DNA of 64,000 bases, from contig NZ_CP009251.1 of assembly GCF_001941345.1 (NCBI RefSeq), forward strand, positions 496,001 through 560,000. The letters are read 5' to 3'. Positions 27,301-35,090 of the stretch are shown in pieces. Made by a program: the position numbers and the translations under genes. Each line of letters begins with the position of its first letter. The stretch's first letter is position 1. The notes beneath the pieces were generated by a model. That model was not told where the DNA came from, did not search any database, and saw only the letters and a list, made by a program, of their open reading frames with translations. The stretch is from Corynebacterium stationis (GTDB taxonomy: Bacteria; Actinomycetota; Actinomycetes; Mycobacteriales; Mycobacteriaceae).

Positions 27301-28027
27301 TGATTCCAGCACCCGTAGCGAGGATGGAATCCTGTGGGCTGTGGGAGGACGCGACTTGGATATCCAAGCGTGGGATACTCGCCGCAACTTTGTAGTAATT
27401 GGCACCTCTGGGGTGGGCAAATCTTCAGTGCTTGCAACATTATTGCAGGGCATTGCCGCCAAGTCACGGGAAGAAGCACGCATTGTGCTCATCGATGAAC
27501 GCCGCAGCCACCTCGGCACCATCGATGAGTCGATGCTTGCCGCTCATTCAGCAACCTCAGCCGCTACGGAGAAAGCCTTGCGTGACTGCGCGACCACGCT
27601 AAAAGCCCGTTTGCCCGGCCCAGAGATTACTCCAGCGCAACTAGCGGCACGCAGCTGGTGGTCGGGTCCAGATATCTATGTGGTGATCGATGATCTCGAG
27701 TTGATTAGCGATATGGCACTTGCACCACTCGTCGAGTTATTACCGCATGCCCGCGATATTGGTTTGCATGTAGTCGTGGCACGAAAATCAGGAGGAATTG
27801 GCCGCGCGCTCTTTGGACAATTTCTCTCACAGCTGCGCGATACCCAACCGGAAGTCTTTGTCATGGACGCTGCCCGTGATGAAGGCACGATGTTTGGCAT
27901 CAAACCAGCGGCCCAGCCTCCTGGACGTGGGCAGCTAGGTATCGGCGGAGAACTCGTCGGCCTATGCCAGGCTGCGTTACCGCAACACGCGGTAACGCAG
28001 GAAGCTGTCAAAGTAGCTGAAGGATAA
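24350..28027 (+). CDS. eccC: ESX-4 type VII secretion ATPase EccC
   Basis: EccC is the FtsK/SpoIIIE-type motor that recognises WXG100 substrates and drives export. The 1225-residue single chain has two membrane helices near residues 40-87, then three ATPase domains with P-loops GATGSGKSE (about 424), GGTQSGKST (about 768) and GTSGVGKSS (about 1018). Walker B-like segments follow (LVIVVDEFSEL, FLVVDGW, IYVVIDDLEL). The gene is intact and not split into Ca/Cb subunits. The downstream T7SS gene starts 2 bp after its stop. Confidence 0.96.
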   Translation: MAVIEPVSFALRDPAPPLPTGSLDAEAVPQATRSQPLPLVRILMPLVMVVAMLGMVAMMVLSSQGPPNPLMLMFPVMMLASMAMMFNPQSGNDPDESRRTYLRHLASLRTQALDNAQTQRRHGLHRHPAPGDLQAMVKSTRMWERAVDDEDAFEVRVGLGPAALATPINVAESGATEDLDPVCAVSLRHTLAAVSTVADMPVALQLQAFRFLGLAGEGAREVARAIVLQLATFHGPETVGFRAIGQGWDWLKWLPHTRRPEAAQFTCLLVDDTPTTGIEPFIDDASIDCIIDIASRRTTALGIRAEQEGLFLLVDEALRVVTATGDEELGIPDKVNAETALTCARAMAECTRPETTGSDTRVDFLSLLGFADVSEMSGPALWPGRAGSARLAVPIGLSPAQTPVMIDLKESAQGGMGPHGLCIGATGSGKSETLRTIVLALAATHSPEELNYVLVDFKGGATFLGCDHLPHTAAVITNLEDEAALVERMYDAISGEMNRRQELLREAGNFANVSEYTAAREQGRTDLAPLPALVIVVDEFSELLMQHPDFAELFVAVGRLGRSLHVHLLLASQRLEEGRLRGLDSHLSYRLGLKTFSAAESRQVLGVPDAYHLPSEPGAGYLKTDADAIARFQAFYVSGGITRRSTSTSTNTDVYRGIMEFTGWEEDIFPGHTEDTYVDNSTTLLAEVVDATRAEAVARGQSAHQIWLPPLPPAIELSAVAADFHPHRDARSRDSRIHAPIGIIDRPYHQRQDLLMVDLTSGHFALCGGTQSGKSTAMRTIVASLAAAYSPDFLRFYVIDLGGGALSALQRLPHVAGVAGRHDAEKVRRIVDEVTGFINAHESRHTFLVVDGWHAIGTAGADFEDIAEAITKIAADGPSARVHVIISTPRWTTMRPAIRDLISERLELKLGEPMDSLFDRKKQQGLPSAPGRGITPAGEFFLCARTSNQDIAHIESTWSDIQPVPRLKMLPEQLSVSDLLSPEVDSSTRSEDGILWAVGGRDLDIQAWDTRRNFVVIGTSGVGKSSVLATLLQGIAAKSREEARIVLIDERRSHLGTIDESMLAAHSATSAATEKALRDCATTLKARLPGPEITPAQLAARSWWSGPDIYVVIDDLELISDMALAPLVELLPHARDIGLHVVVARKSGGIGRALFGQFLSQLRDTQPEVFVMDAARDEGTMFGIKPAAQPPGRGQLGIGGELVGLCQAALPQHAVTQEAVKVAEG

Positions 28028-28029
28028 AA

Positions 28030-29040
28030 ATGTCACTGTATGAATCACACACCATTGACCTGACCATCACAGTTTTAGATACCGCCACCATCTTTGAAGG
28101 CCCAGAATCCATCTATCGTTATGACCTCCCTGGTACCGCAGTCGTTGAAGGGTGGGCGCTATCTGGGGTGATGGAGCAAGCTCAAAAATTACTCCCCGCC
28201 CAATGGCCAGAGGTATCCATAGCAGTGGTCGCGGACTCTTCCGGGGGACCGATGTCGCATGAAGCGGTTAAGATTATCCGCCGTCAACTGCAGGTGCACA
28301 ATGTCACTCTTGTTGACCGCGAACCGGTCGCCGTAGGTGCAACCTATGACGAGCCGCCACAAAGAGAGCAGAGGGAACCGCGGGAAGAGACCGAAATTGT
28401 TCGGCCTGCACTCGAGGAAGAGACCTTATTATCGCGCCTTTTGGATAACAAGGGCCTCATGGCGATTATCGCTGGGGTAGTTGTGGTCGTGATTATGCTT
28501 GTCTGGCTGCTGCTACGAGGCAGCGGTCAGCAACAACAAGAAGCACTTGCAGGCACCGTTAGCATTACCGCAACACCTGGGGTGACAACACCAGCGGTTA
28601 CCACCGCCGCCCAGACTCCCACGACGTCATCATCGGCGCCAGCACACCAATCGATTGAAGCTGGTGGATTACGGGTGTTACTGCCCGAAGGCTTTAGCCA
28701 CACCGAAGAAGATGGACTAGTTACCGCAATTGGACAAGATCCGAATCTGCGCATCCTGATGGTCATGGATCCGCTATATGCAGTGCCCGCGAATGCTTTA
28801 TTCGCCGAGGTCCGCGCGCAAATTGATAGCGATGAGACTCTTTCCGATCCCCATGAAGCCAATGGGCGGTTGAGCTATATCGAAAGGCCCGGCGATGACT
28901 CTGAAGTGAAGTGGACTACCTGGGTCGAAGATGACCAGCAAATATCTCTTGGCTGTCATACCCGCGAGGAGCCAAGCATGGCGCAGCGCGCCGCCTGTCG
29001 CATGGCGTCGGAATCGATAGAAACCGTTCCTGAACGATAA
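28030..29040 (+). CDS. Type VII secretion-associated membrane protein (Rv3446c-like)
   Basis: The position between eccC and the WXG100 genes and the layout match the type VII secretion-associated family of which Rv3446c is the mycobacterial ESX-4 member. The 336-residue product has a cytosolic N-terminal domain (residues 1-105), an acidic linker, one membrane helix at about 142-163 (LMAIIAGVVVVVIMLVWLLL), a Thr/Ala/Pro-rich linker, and an extracytoplasmic domain with two Cys near the end (LGCHTREE and AACRM). The exact role is unknown. Its end carries a 15-bp tandem repeat across the stop codon. Confidence 0.85.
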   Translation: MSLYESHTIDLTITVLDTATIFEGPESIYRYDLPGTAVVEGWALSGVMEQAQKLLPAQWPEVSIAVVADSSGGPMSHEAVKIIRRQLQVHNVTLVDREPVAVGATYDEPPQREQREPREETEIVRPALEEETLLSRLLDNKGLMAIIAGVVVVVIMLVWLLLRGSGQQQQEALAGTVSITATPGVTTPAVTTAAQTPTTSSSAPAHQSIEAGGLRVLLPEGFSHTEEDGLVTAIGQDPNLRILMVMDPLYAVPANALFAEVRAQIDSDETLSDPHEANGRLSYIERPGDDSEVKWTTWVEDDQQISLGCHTREEPSMAQRAACRMASESIETVPER

Positions 29041-29055
29041 GTTCCTGAACGATAA
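29026..29055 (+). repeat. 15-bp tandem repeat spanning a stop codon
   Basis: The unit GTTCCTGAACGATAA occurs twice in a row (29026-29040 and 29041-29055). The first copy encodes the last residues VPER and the stop, the second is untranslated. Confidence 0.9.
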
Positions 29056-29078
29056 AACGTGCCTTAAAGAAAAGGCAC

Positions 29079-29112
29079 GGAACCTTCCGGAAGATGTGTC
29101 AGTCCAATGTAG
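29079..29112 (+). promoter_or_regulatory. ECF-sigma-like promoter of the esxU-esxT genes
   Basis: GGAACCTTCCGG (29079-29090), a 9-nt gap and CAGTCCAAT (29100-29108) form a GGAAC-N16-CAGTC arrangement like mycobacterial SigM promoters (GGAAC, spacer 16-18, CGTCR). The same two blocks with the same 9-nt gap recur at 32682-32711. A short hairpin (cgtgcctt/aaggcacg, 29058-29079) lies directly upstream. Confidence 0.65.
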
Positions 29113-29196
29113 TTAAGGAAACACGGTAGCAACACAACTGCGGTTTCCGATGGACACTGTCACGCCGATGATAAACCCACAGAAGGGGAAAGCACC

Positions 29197-29511
29197 ATGA
29201 CCCAAATGTTTAAAACCGAAGCAGAAGTAATGATTGCGACCGCAGGTCGCGTGGATACCACCAATGATGAAGTCGCCGCTGAACTCACCCGCTTGCAGGG
29301 CGTAGTTGACCAAGTACGTGCAAGCTGGACCGGTTCCGCACAGGTGTCTTTTGACAACCTGATGAACCGCTATGACGCCTCCGCGCAGCAACTACAGGAA
29401 GCACTGACCTCTATCAGCGAAAACATTCGATCGAATGCTCGCAACTTCGACAGCGTCGAGGCTCAGAACCAAGATGCTTTCAACAACGTCGGCGGCGGGC
29501 TCGCGCTCTAA
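29197..29511 (+). CDS. WXG100 family protein, EsxU-like
   Basis: WXG100 proteins are about 100-residue helical hairpins exported as dimers by type VII systems. This 104-residue protein has the turn motif in RASWTGSAQ at about residues 47-51, helical flanks, and an F-D-S-V-E segment near residue 88 comparable to the YxxxD/E export signal. By order after eccC and the Rv3446c-like gene it corresponds to EsxU of ESX-4. Start has AAGGGGAAAG. It is followed by the second WXG100 gene 66 bp on, presumably its dimer partner. Confidence 0.9.
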   Translation: MTQMFKTEAEVMIATAGRVDTTNDEVAAELTRLQGVVDQVRASWTGSAQVSFDNLMNRYDASAQQLQEALTSISENIRSNARNFDSVEAQNQDAFNNVGGGLAL

Positions 29512-29577
29512 AAAACACACCGCACAATCAACTGGATTTATACCTCTATATATAAGGACAAGAAGGAACTAGCCATC

Positions 29578-29865
29578 ATGAGCGAAATCAAATACCAATT
29601 CGGCGCTATCTCCAATGCTGCAGCAGATATCAACTCCACTTCCTCCCGCATCAACGGCCTGCTCGATGATCTTAAAGGTGTCATCGCACCGATGGCCGCA
29701 ACTTGGGAAGGCGAATCCGCTGCCGCGTATAACGAAGCGCAGGCCAAGTGGGACAAGGCAGCAGCGGAACTCAACACCGTGCTGGCTACCATCTCTAACA
29801 CGGTCTCGCAGTCCAATGACCGCATGAGTGATGTCAACCGCCGTGCGGCAGCAAGCTGGGGATAA
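29578..29865 (+). CDS. WXG100 family protein, EsxT-like
   Basis: This 95-residue protein shows the classical WXG100 pattern: two amphipathic helices around AATWEGESAAAYNEAQAKWDKAA (WEG at about residues 41-43), and a C-terminal tail ending SWG. It is the EsxT-equivalent in ESX-4 order and the likely heterodimer partner of the preceding protein. An AAGAAGGAAC ribosome site supports the ATG. Confidence 0.92.
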   Translation: MSEIKYQFGAISNAAADINSTSSRINGLLDDLKGVIAPMAATWEGESAAAYNEAQAKWDKAAAELNTVLATISNTVSQSNDRMSDVNRRAAASWG

Positions 29866-30165
29866 CTGAATTCATTAATCATTCATTCAGTTTTGAACTA
29901 ATGTCCCAGGCGGGATAATGCACCAGGGCGCTGTTCGAAGAAGTGAGCTTTTTGAAGGCTGGGGCTTGGCATCGAAAAGCAAGGCACTTTCAGCGTCTCT
30001 GGTGTGTTTTGGTTTTTGCGGGCGTGGACATTATGCTGTATACCCTGTGTGCTTTGTCGGCGGATGTCGGCGCACGGTCAGCAGGTCTCCACCGGCCGCT
30101 GCTTGACTGTGTATGAGCACGTAGCGCTGGCCGGCAGCCCCCAGAGACAACTCCAAGGAGTCATT
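29866..30165 (+). promoter_or_regulatory. Leader and promoter of rplM-rpsI
   Basis: This 300-bp gap contains no convincing gene. TTGCGG (30016-30021) and TATACC (30039-30044), 17-nt spacer, are a plausible promoter, leaving a leader of about 115 nt before the TTG start of rplM. Long rplM leaders are commonly autoregulated in other bacteria. Confidence 0.5.
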
Positions 30166-30609
30166 TTGTCTACTTTCCACCCAAAGAGCGGTGACATTAC
30201 CCGTAAGTGGTACGTCATCGACGCAACTGATGTGGTTCTGGGCAAGCTTGCTTCCACCGTGGCAGACATGCTGCGCGGCAAGCACAAGCCTCAGTACGCA
30301 CCAAACGTTGACTGTGGTGACCACGTCATCATCATCAACGCTGAAAAGATTCACATTTCTTCCAACAAGCGCGACCGCGAAATGCGCTACCACCACTCCG
30401 GTTACCCGGGTGGTCTGCGCTCCATGACCCTGGGTCAGTCCCTGGACGCCAACCCAGCGCGCGTAATCGAAGAGGCTGTTACCGGCATGATGCCGCACAA
30501 CAAGCTTTCCCGTTCCTCTGCAAAGAAGCTTCATGTCTTCAACGGTGCAGAGCACCCATACGCCGGCCAGAAGCCGGAGACCTTCGAGCTTAAGCAGGTG
30601 GCACAGTAA
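30166..30609 (+). CDS. rplM: 50S ribosomal protein L13
   Basis: L13 is an early 23S rRNA assembly protein. The 147-residue product starts at TTG 30166 ([29 protein letters not shown]) after ccaaggag, matching the known start of corynebacterial L13. The signature [24 protein letters not shown] is clear. Its TAA overlaps the rpsI ATG by one base. Confidence 0.96.
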   Translation: MSTFHPKSGDITRKWYVIDATDVVLGKLASTVADMLRGKHKPQYAPNVDCGDHVIIINAEKIHISSNKRDREMRYHHSGYPGGLRSMTLGQSLDANPARVIEEAVTGMMPHNKLSRSSAKKLHVFNGAEHPYAGQKPETFELKQVAQ

Positions 30610-31148
30610 TGGCTGATAACGAGAACTTCGAGAACAACGTAGCTGACGCTGCTGACATCGCTGCTGCGGCTGCTGCTACCGAAGAATTCACTAACACCAT
30701 TGGTGATTCTATCGCTCCAGAGGCAACCGCTGAGACCGAAGCTGAGGCTCCAGTCTTGCACGAGGGCCCAATCCAGACCGTTGGTCGTCGTAAGCGCGCA
30801 GTTGCTCGCGTACGCATGATCCCTGGTTCCGGTGAAATCGTCGTTAATGGCCGTAGCCTGGACGACTACTTCCCGAACAAGCTGCACCAGCAGGACATCT
30901 TGCTGCCACTGACCTTGCTGGACCGTGAAGGCCAGTTCGACATGAAGGTTTCCGTCAACGGCGGTGGCCCAACCGGTCAGTCCGGCGCATTGCGTCTGGC
31001 TATTGCCCGTGCACTGAACGTTTACAACCCAGCTGACCGCACTGCCTTGAAGAAGGCTGGCCTGCTGACTCGTGACGCACGTGCAGTTGAGCGTAAGAAG
31101 GCTGGTCTGCACAAGGCACGTCGTGCTCCGCAGTACTCCAAGCGTTAA
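30609..31148 (+). CDS. rpsI: 30S ribosomal protein S9 with acidic N-terminal extension
   Basis: S9 has a C-terminal tail reaching the P-site tRNA. The conserved part begins at about residue 57 ([27 protein letters not shown]) and ends in [14 protein letters not shown]. The first about 55 residues are Ala/Glu/Asp-rich and not part of the S9 fold, an extension seen in corynebacteria and mycobacteria. Translation is coupled to rplM. Confidence 0.97.
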   Translation: MADNENFENNVADAADIAAAAAATEEFTNTIGDSIAPEATAETEAEAPVLHEGPIQTVGRRKRAVARVRMIPGSGEIVVNGRSLDDYFPNKLHQQDILLPLTLLDREGQFDMKVSVNGGGPTGQSGALRLAIARALNVYNPADRTALKKAGLLTRDARAVERKKAGLHKARRAPQYSKR

Positions 31149-31168
31149 TCTTTCGCTTTTTATTCAAC

Positions 31169-31218
31169 TCACCCGTTGTTGTTTCCTTTCCGGAAGCAGC
31201 AACGGGTTTGTTGTTTTT
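31169..31218 (+). terminator. Terminator after rpsI
   Basis: ACCCGTTG (31171-31178) pairs with CAACGGGT (31200-31207), extended by imperfect inner pairing, and is followed by TTGTTGTTTTT. Confidence 0.85.
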
Positions 31219-31300
31219 GTGCCTGCATGTGGGGGCACGATAGAGCTTGTTGCCGCCCCAAATCAACAAATCAGACATACACCAGGCATAATCTATAATT

Positions 31301-32644
31301 ATGACTCGACTTTTTGGTACTGATGGCGTTCGTGGCTTGGCTAATAAGAAACTCACCCCGATCCTGGCGTTGAAATTAGGACAAGCCGCAGCTGAGGTCC
31401 TAACCGCGGACCGGGAATCTTATGAGCTGCGCCCAACCGCAATCATTGGCCGTGACCCGCGCGTATCGGGAGAAATGCTCGACGCTGCCATTGCGGCTGG
31501 TCTAGCATCGCGCGGTGTGGATGTTGTCCGGGTCGGCGTGCTGCCAACCCCAGCGATTGCATTTCTCACCGATGACTACGGCGCAGATCTGGGCGTGATG
31601 ATTTCCGCCTCGCACAACCCTATGCCAGATAATGGCATCAAGTTCTTTGCCGCTGGTGGTCGCAAACTTCCCGATTCGGTCGAAGACCAAATCCAGTCCA
31701 CCATGGAGCAACTTAGCGATGATGGCCCAACGGGCACGAAGCTGGGCCGGATTATCTCTGAATCTCCTGATGCTCGTGACCGTTACCGCAAGCACCTGCG
31801 CGAAGCGGTACCGGTGGACTTGTCGGGTTTAAAAGTAGTCGTTGACGCGGCCAATGGCGCTGCCTCCCGCGTTGCTATTGAGGCCTACCGCGAAGCCGGT
31901 GCTGAGGTTGTACCTATTCACAACAAGCCCAATGCTTTCAACATCAATGAAGATTGCGGTTCCACCCACATTGATAAAACACAAGAAGCAGTGCTTGAGC
32001 ACGGCGCACACTTGGGCCTAGCCCACGACGGTGATGCTGATCGCTGCCTGGCTGTCGATGCCGAAGGCAACGTAGTTGACGGTGATCAGATCATGGCAAT
32101 TTTGGCAGTCGGTATGAAAGAAGAAAACAACCTGCGTTTCAACACGCTCGTTGCCACTGTCATGTCAAACTTAGGTCTTAAGCTCGCGATGAAAGAGCAA
32201 GGCATCGAGGTTCGCGAAACCAAGGTCGGTGACCGCTACGTGGTCGAAGAACTCATTCGCGGCGATTACTCCTTGGGTGGTGAACAGTCCGGCCACATCG
32301 TGCTGCCGGAGGATTGTCCTACGGGCGATGGCATCTTGTCTGGTCTTTCACTTATGGCTCGCATGGCGAAGACCGGCAAGAGCCTGAAAGAGCTGGCGTC
32401 GGTGATGACAGTTTTGCCGCAGACACTTATCAACGTGCCAGTGTCCAATAAGTCCAAGATTTTGGATTCTCCAGAAGTACTGACCGCCATTGCGGAGGCA
32501 GAAGAAGAACTCGGTGAATCTGGCCGCGTTCTGCTGCGCCCATCGGGTACGGAGGAGCTTTTCCGCGTCATGGTCGAAGCCGCAGAGGCTGAGCAGGCCC
32601 GCAAGGTTGCAGGCCGCCTAGCTGCGATTGTTGCAGCTGCCTAG
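31301..32644 (+). CDS. glmM: Phosphoglucosamine mutase
   Basis: GlmM converts glucosamine-6-phosphate to glucosamine-1-phosphate for UDP-GlcNAc and peptidoglycan synthesis. The 447-residue product has the phosphoserine loop [13 protein letters not shown] with the active Ser at about residue 104, the metal-binding DGDADRC, the sugar-binding GGEQSGHI and the phosphate-binding [20 protein letters not shown] lies exactly 6 nt before the ATG, suggesting a leaderless mRNA. glmS for the preceding step lies 3.5 kb downstream. Confidence 0.97.
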   Translation: MTRLFGTDGVRGLANKKLTPILALKLGQAAAEVLTADRESYELRPTAIIGRDPRVSGEMLDAAIAAGLASRGVDVVRVGVLPTPAIAFLTDDYGADLGVMISASHNPMPDNGIKFFAAGGRKLPDSVEDQIQSTMEQLSDDGPTGTKLGRIISESPDARDRYRKHLREAVPVDLSGLKVVVDAANGAASRVAIEAYREAGAEVVPIHNKPNAFNINEDCGSTHIDKTQEAVLEHGAHLGLAHDGDADRCLAVDAEGNVVDGDQIMAILAVGMKEENNLRFNTLVATVMSNLGLKLAMKEQGIEVRETKVGDRYVVEELIRGDYSLGGEQSGHIVLPEDCPTGDGILSGLSLMARMAKTGKSLKELASVMTVLPQTLINVPVSNKSKILDSPEVLTAIAEAEEELGESGRVLLRPSGTEELFRVMVEAAEAEQARKVAGRLAAIVAAA

Positions 32645-32681
32645 AGTTTAGAGATCTAACTCCGTTTTCTTGCCCTTTCCC

Positions 32682-32715
32682 GGAACCTTCTGGTTGCGGT
32701 GGCAGTCCAATATGG
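32682..32715 (+). promoter_or_regulatory. ECF-sigma-like promoter of the three-gene module
   Basis: GGAACCTTCTGG (32682-32693), a 9-nt gap and CAGTCCAAT (32703-32711) repeat the arrangement found before the ESX-4 esx genes at 29079-29108. The two sites differ in one base within the blocks and have identical spacing, which is unlikely by chance and implies a shared sigma factor. Confidence 0.65.
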
Positions 32716-32773
32716 ATAACGCACGAAATTTGTGTATTTGCCACTTAAAACCATAAAGGGGGAGGGCTTTCGC

Positions 32774-33088
32774 GTGTCTGACATAGACTTCGACTACTCA
32801 GAAGCCGTTGGGAAATTGCAGGGGCTTATCGATGCCACGGCTTCGCGCCAAACAGCGCTTAACCGGCAGGTGCCGCATTTTCCGCAGGCTGCTGCCGGGC
32901 GTGATTTCACCGGCTATGCCCAAAGCATCCAGTCGATGCTCGCGCGAATTCATCAACGGCGAAATAATCAGCTGCACAATATCACTCGCTCTGCTATCGC
33001 TGCGATTGGTGAATATGACGTGGTGAAAGCAACCGATGATGATTCAGCTGCAGTATTTAGTCGATTCAACATTGAGGGTGACCAATGA
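32774..33088 (+). CDS. WXG100-like protein, first gene of a three-gene module
   Basis: A 104-residue all-helical protein with no firm family match. Its length equals that of EsxU in this window, and its centre AAGRDFTGYAQSIQSMLARI has F-T-G where WXG100 proteins have W-x-G. The EYDVV and later acidic segment fall where EsxU has its FDSVE export-signal-like segment. I infer a divergent WXG100-type export partner. GTG 32774 is chosen because of the GGGGGAGGGCTTTCGC leader, nearly the same as that of eccB. Its TGA overlaps the next ATG (ATGA). Confidence 0.7.
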   Translation: MSDIDFDYSEAVGKLQGLIDATASRQTALNRQVPHFPQAAAGRDFTGYAQSIQSMLARIHQRRNNQLHNITRSAIAAIGEYDVVKATDDDSAAVFSRFNIEGDQ

Positions 33089-34683
33089 GTGCTGTGTCAT
33101 CTGTGTCATCTATGTCTTCCATGTCCTCAATGGCAGCGGGAAAGCTCGCCGATTACCATGCGGCGGTCGCGCAATTTCAGGCAGCTTCTTTAGGTGCTTA
33201 CCCAGGGCCATCGACGCCCTTTGATTTTCTCCAGCAAAAAATAGGCGCCGTTGATGGACTCAACCCGCAGGAATTAATTACTGGCACTAAAGCAGCTGTA
33301 GGGCCGGTGACCGCAGATGCACGCGGTGGTAAAACCACGACGGGCGGGCGAGGAATCGGGGGATTTTTCCTGGAGATGGCCACGGGTGTGCTGGGTTCTT
33401 TTGGTGGCGGGGCACTGTTGGGTTTCTTCGACAAGCTTGCGACCGATGATGAGGAAGATGACCAGCAATGCCGGAACTTGGTGAAAGACTCTGAGCAGTG
33501 TGCGGAGACTATCGAAGATATTTGCACGACTTCAGATACCGCAATGTCGGAGATACTCGAGCCGGCTACGCATCTAATTTCAATTCTCACTCAGTTTATT
33601 CGGCGAACCCCCATGGGAGCTCTTGCTTCTGCGGCGGTATCGGTGGCGGGCAACCTGATTGAAGATACCAATGAACAGATCATTGGCACCTGCCAAGACC
33701 GCGATGACAGCGTGGAGAAATGCTACGAAGAATTCCTCCGTCGCTGTGACGGCATTAGTGAACGCCCATTACCGTGCGAGCCACCTGAGACCACAGAGTG
33801 TCCACTGCCAGTCCAACCGGCTGGGGAGCACACCTGCGAACCGCCACCCAAAGAAGTCGAGCCGTGTCCAGAAGAACCGGCTCCGAAAGATACGAAGCCT
33901 GTAGGAACAAAGCCTGTAGACACTAAGCCCGTGGAGACCGCACCTGGTGAAACTAAACCAATTGAGACCAAACCTGTGGAATCCAAGCCTGCACCGGAGA
34001 CACCCAAACCACAGCCAGAGACTCCGCCGAGCAAAACTCCAAACGCCCCGGAGAGTAAAGACTGCGATAAGCCGAAGCAAAAGCCCGAACCCAAGCCTGA
34101 ACCTAAGCCCAAGCCCAAGGCGTGCCCACCGCCGGAACCTGAGTGCGTTGAGGAACCAACTAAGCCTGCGCAGCCTTCCACACCGCCAGAGCCAACGGTG
34201 CCGGCAGAACCACCGGCGCCCGAAGAGCCCTGTGTACCTGAAGACTCGTGTGAGCCGTCTACGAGCTGCTGCGGAATTTTAGGCTTGCTCGGCGTTGGCG
34301 TCGCCATTGTCGGCCTAGGAGCATTGATGTGGGGGATTGCTGAGTGCCTAGAGAACATTGGTGACACACCCGAGCCAGAACCCGCACCAGAGCCGGAACC
34401 AAAGCCAGAACCGGAACCAAAGCCAGAACCGGAACCAAAGCCTAAACCTCAGCCGGACGATTTATCGAAGGTGCCCGAACCAACGCCTCCTCCGAAGAAG
34501 CTTTCTGCGGTTTCCGGGGCGGCGGATGTTCACGTAGATAATGTGCCGAGTGCACAGGCAAATGCGCAACCTGCACCACAGCCAACACCTCAACAAACCC
34601 AAGAACCTCAAGCAAGCTCCGCAGGAAGCGCAGCTGCACAGTCAACCCCTAGTTCACCGGCACGGAAGGCAGGCGCGTGGTAA
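33085..34683 (+). CDS. Large Pro- and Cys-rich membrane protein, candidate T7SS effector
   Basis: A 532-residue protein of unknown function. In order: Ser/Met repeats (residues 2-16), a helical segment LADYHAAVAQFQAASLG, a Gly-rich hydrophobic stretch GGFFLEMATGVLGSFGGGALLGFF (about 93-115), a Cys-containing helical domain (about 120-230), a Pro-rich region with TKPV/ETKP and PEPKP repeats, a membrane helix CCGILGLLGVGVAIVGLGALMWGI (about 393-416), a PEPEPK repeat and an Ala/Gln/Pro tail. I count 18 Cys. It overlaps the genes on both sides, so the three are one operon. Residue bias is extreme and no signal peptide is visible. The function is not recognised; a secreted or surface effector is inference. 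Confidence 0.75.
   Translation: MSAVSSVSSMSSMSSMAAGKLADYHAAVAQFQAASLGAYPGPSTPFDFLQQKIGAVDGLNPQELITGTKAAVGPVTADARGGKTTTGGRGIGGFFLEMATGVLGSFGGGALLGFFDKLATDDEEDDQQCRNLVKDSEQCAETIEDICTTSDTAMSEILEPATHLISILTQFIRRTPMGALASAAVSVAGNLIEDTNEQIIGTCQDRDDSVEKCYEEFLRRCDGISERPLPCEPPETTECPLPVQPAGEHTCEPPPKEVEPCPEEPAPKDTKPVGTKPVDTKPVETAPGETKPIETKPVESKPAPETPKPQPETPPSKTPNAPESKDCDKPKQKPEPKPEPKPKPKACPPPEPECVEEPTKPAQPSTPPEPTVPAEPPAPEEPCVPEDSCEPSTSCCGILGLLGVGVAIVGLGALMWGIAECLENIGDTPEPEPAPEPEPKPEPEPKPEPEPKPKPQPDDLSKVPEPTPPPKKLSAVSGAADVHVDNVPSAQANAQPAPQPTPQQTQEPQASSAGSAAAQSTPSSPARKAGAW
34401..34436 (+). repeat. 18-bp tandem repeat encoding KPEPEP
   Basis: The unit AAAGCCAGAACCGGAACC is present twice exactly, with a degenerate part-copy before it, within the Pro-rich tail region. 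It is likely to vary in copy number between strains. Confidence 0.85.
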
Positions 34684-35078
34684 TGGATTTCGAAGATTTT
34701 GCTCTACAGTTTCGCAAGCGTGCAGCAGCCCGCCTGACAGAGTTTGAAGCAACGCTAGAAAAAGCCCAAAAGGATTTAGAAAAGTCTGCTGAACGAGAAG
34801 CAGCACGCGCACGCGAGGCTGCGCAGAAGAAAGCAGCAGTGGCTGAAGCCGGTGGTAGTTCGCACATGCAGAATCGTCCGTTGGACTACCGGACACCAGC
34901 AGTACCGCAAGGCACACCGCCGCAGAAACATCCATATAAGCCGGGACACATACCAGCAAATGGGGAAGCGATAGCTTCAGAAAAGCAGCAAGCCCCGGCG
35001 CCGCCGAAGGCGCCAGGGCAAGATAAACCAGGACGGGTTAAGACCGGGCAGGTGAAGTCAGTACTGCGAAGAGGCTAA
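34683..35078 (+). CDS. Coiled-coil protein, third gene of the module
   Basis: A 131-residue protein of unknown function. The first half (DFEDFALQFRKRAAARLTEFEATLEKAQKDLEKSAEREAARAREAAQKKAA) is a strongly charged continuous coiled coil. The second half is Pro/Lys/Gln-rich and basic. No signal peptide or membrane helix is present, so it is probably cytosolic. The ATG overlaps the previous stop by one base (taATG) with GGAAGG upstream; GTG 34677 is an alternative. Position suggests a chaperone or immunity partner for the preceding protein (inference only). Confidence 0.7.
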   Translation: MDFEDFALQFRKRAAARLTEFEATLEKAQKDLEKSAEREAARAREAAQKKAAVAEAGGSSHMQNRPLDYRTPAVPQGTPPQKHPYKPGHIPANGEAIASEKQQAPAPPKAPGQDKPGRVKTGQVKSVLRRG

Positions 35079-35090
35079 AGAAGTAGGCTT

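Noticed and set aside
33723..34367. Gly/Ser-rich minus-strand frame opposite the Pro-rich protein
   Set aside because: Proline and threonine codons read backwards give Gly and Ser, so the frame is expected by chance.
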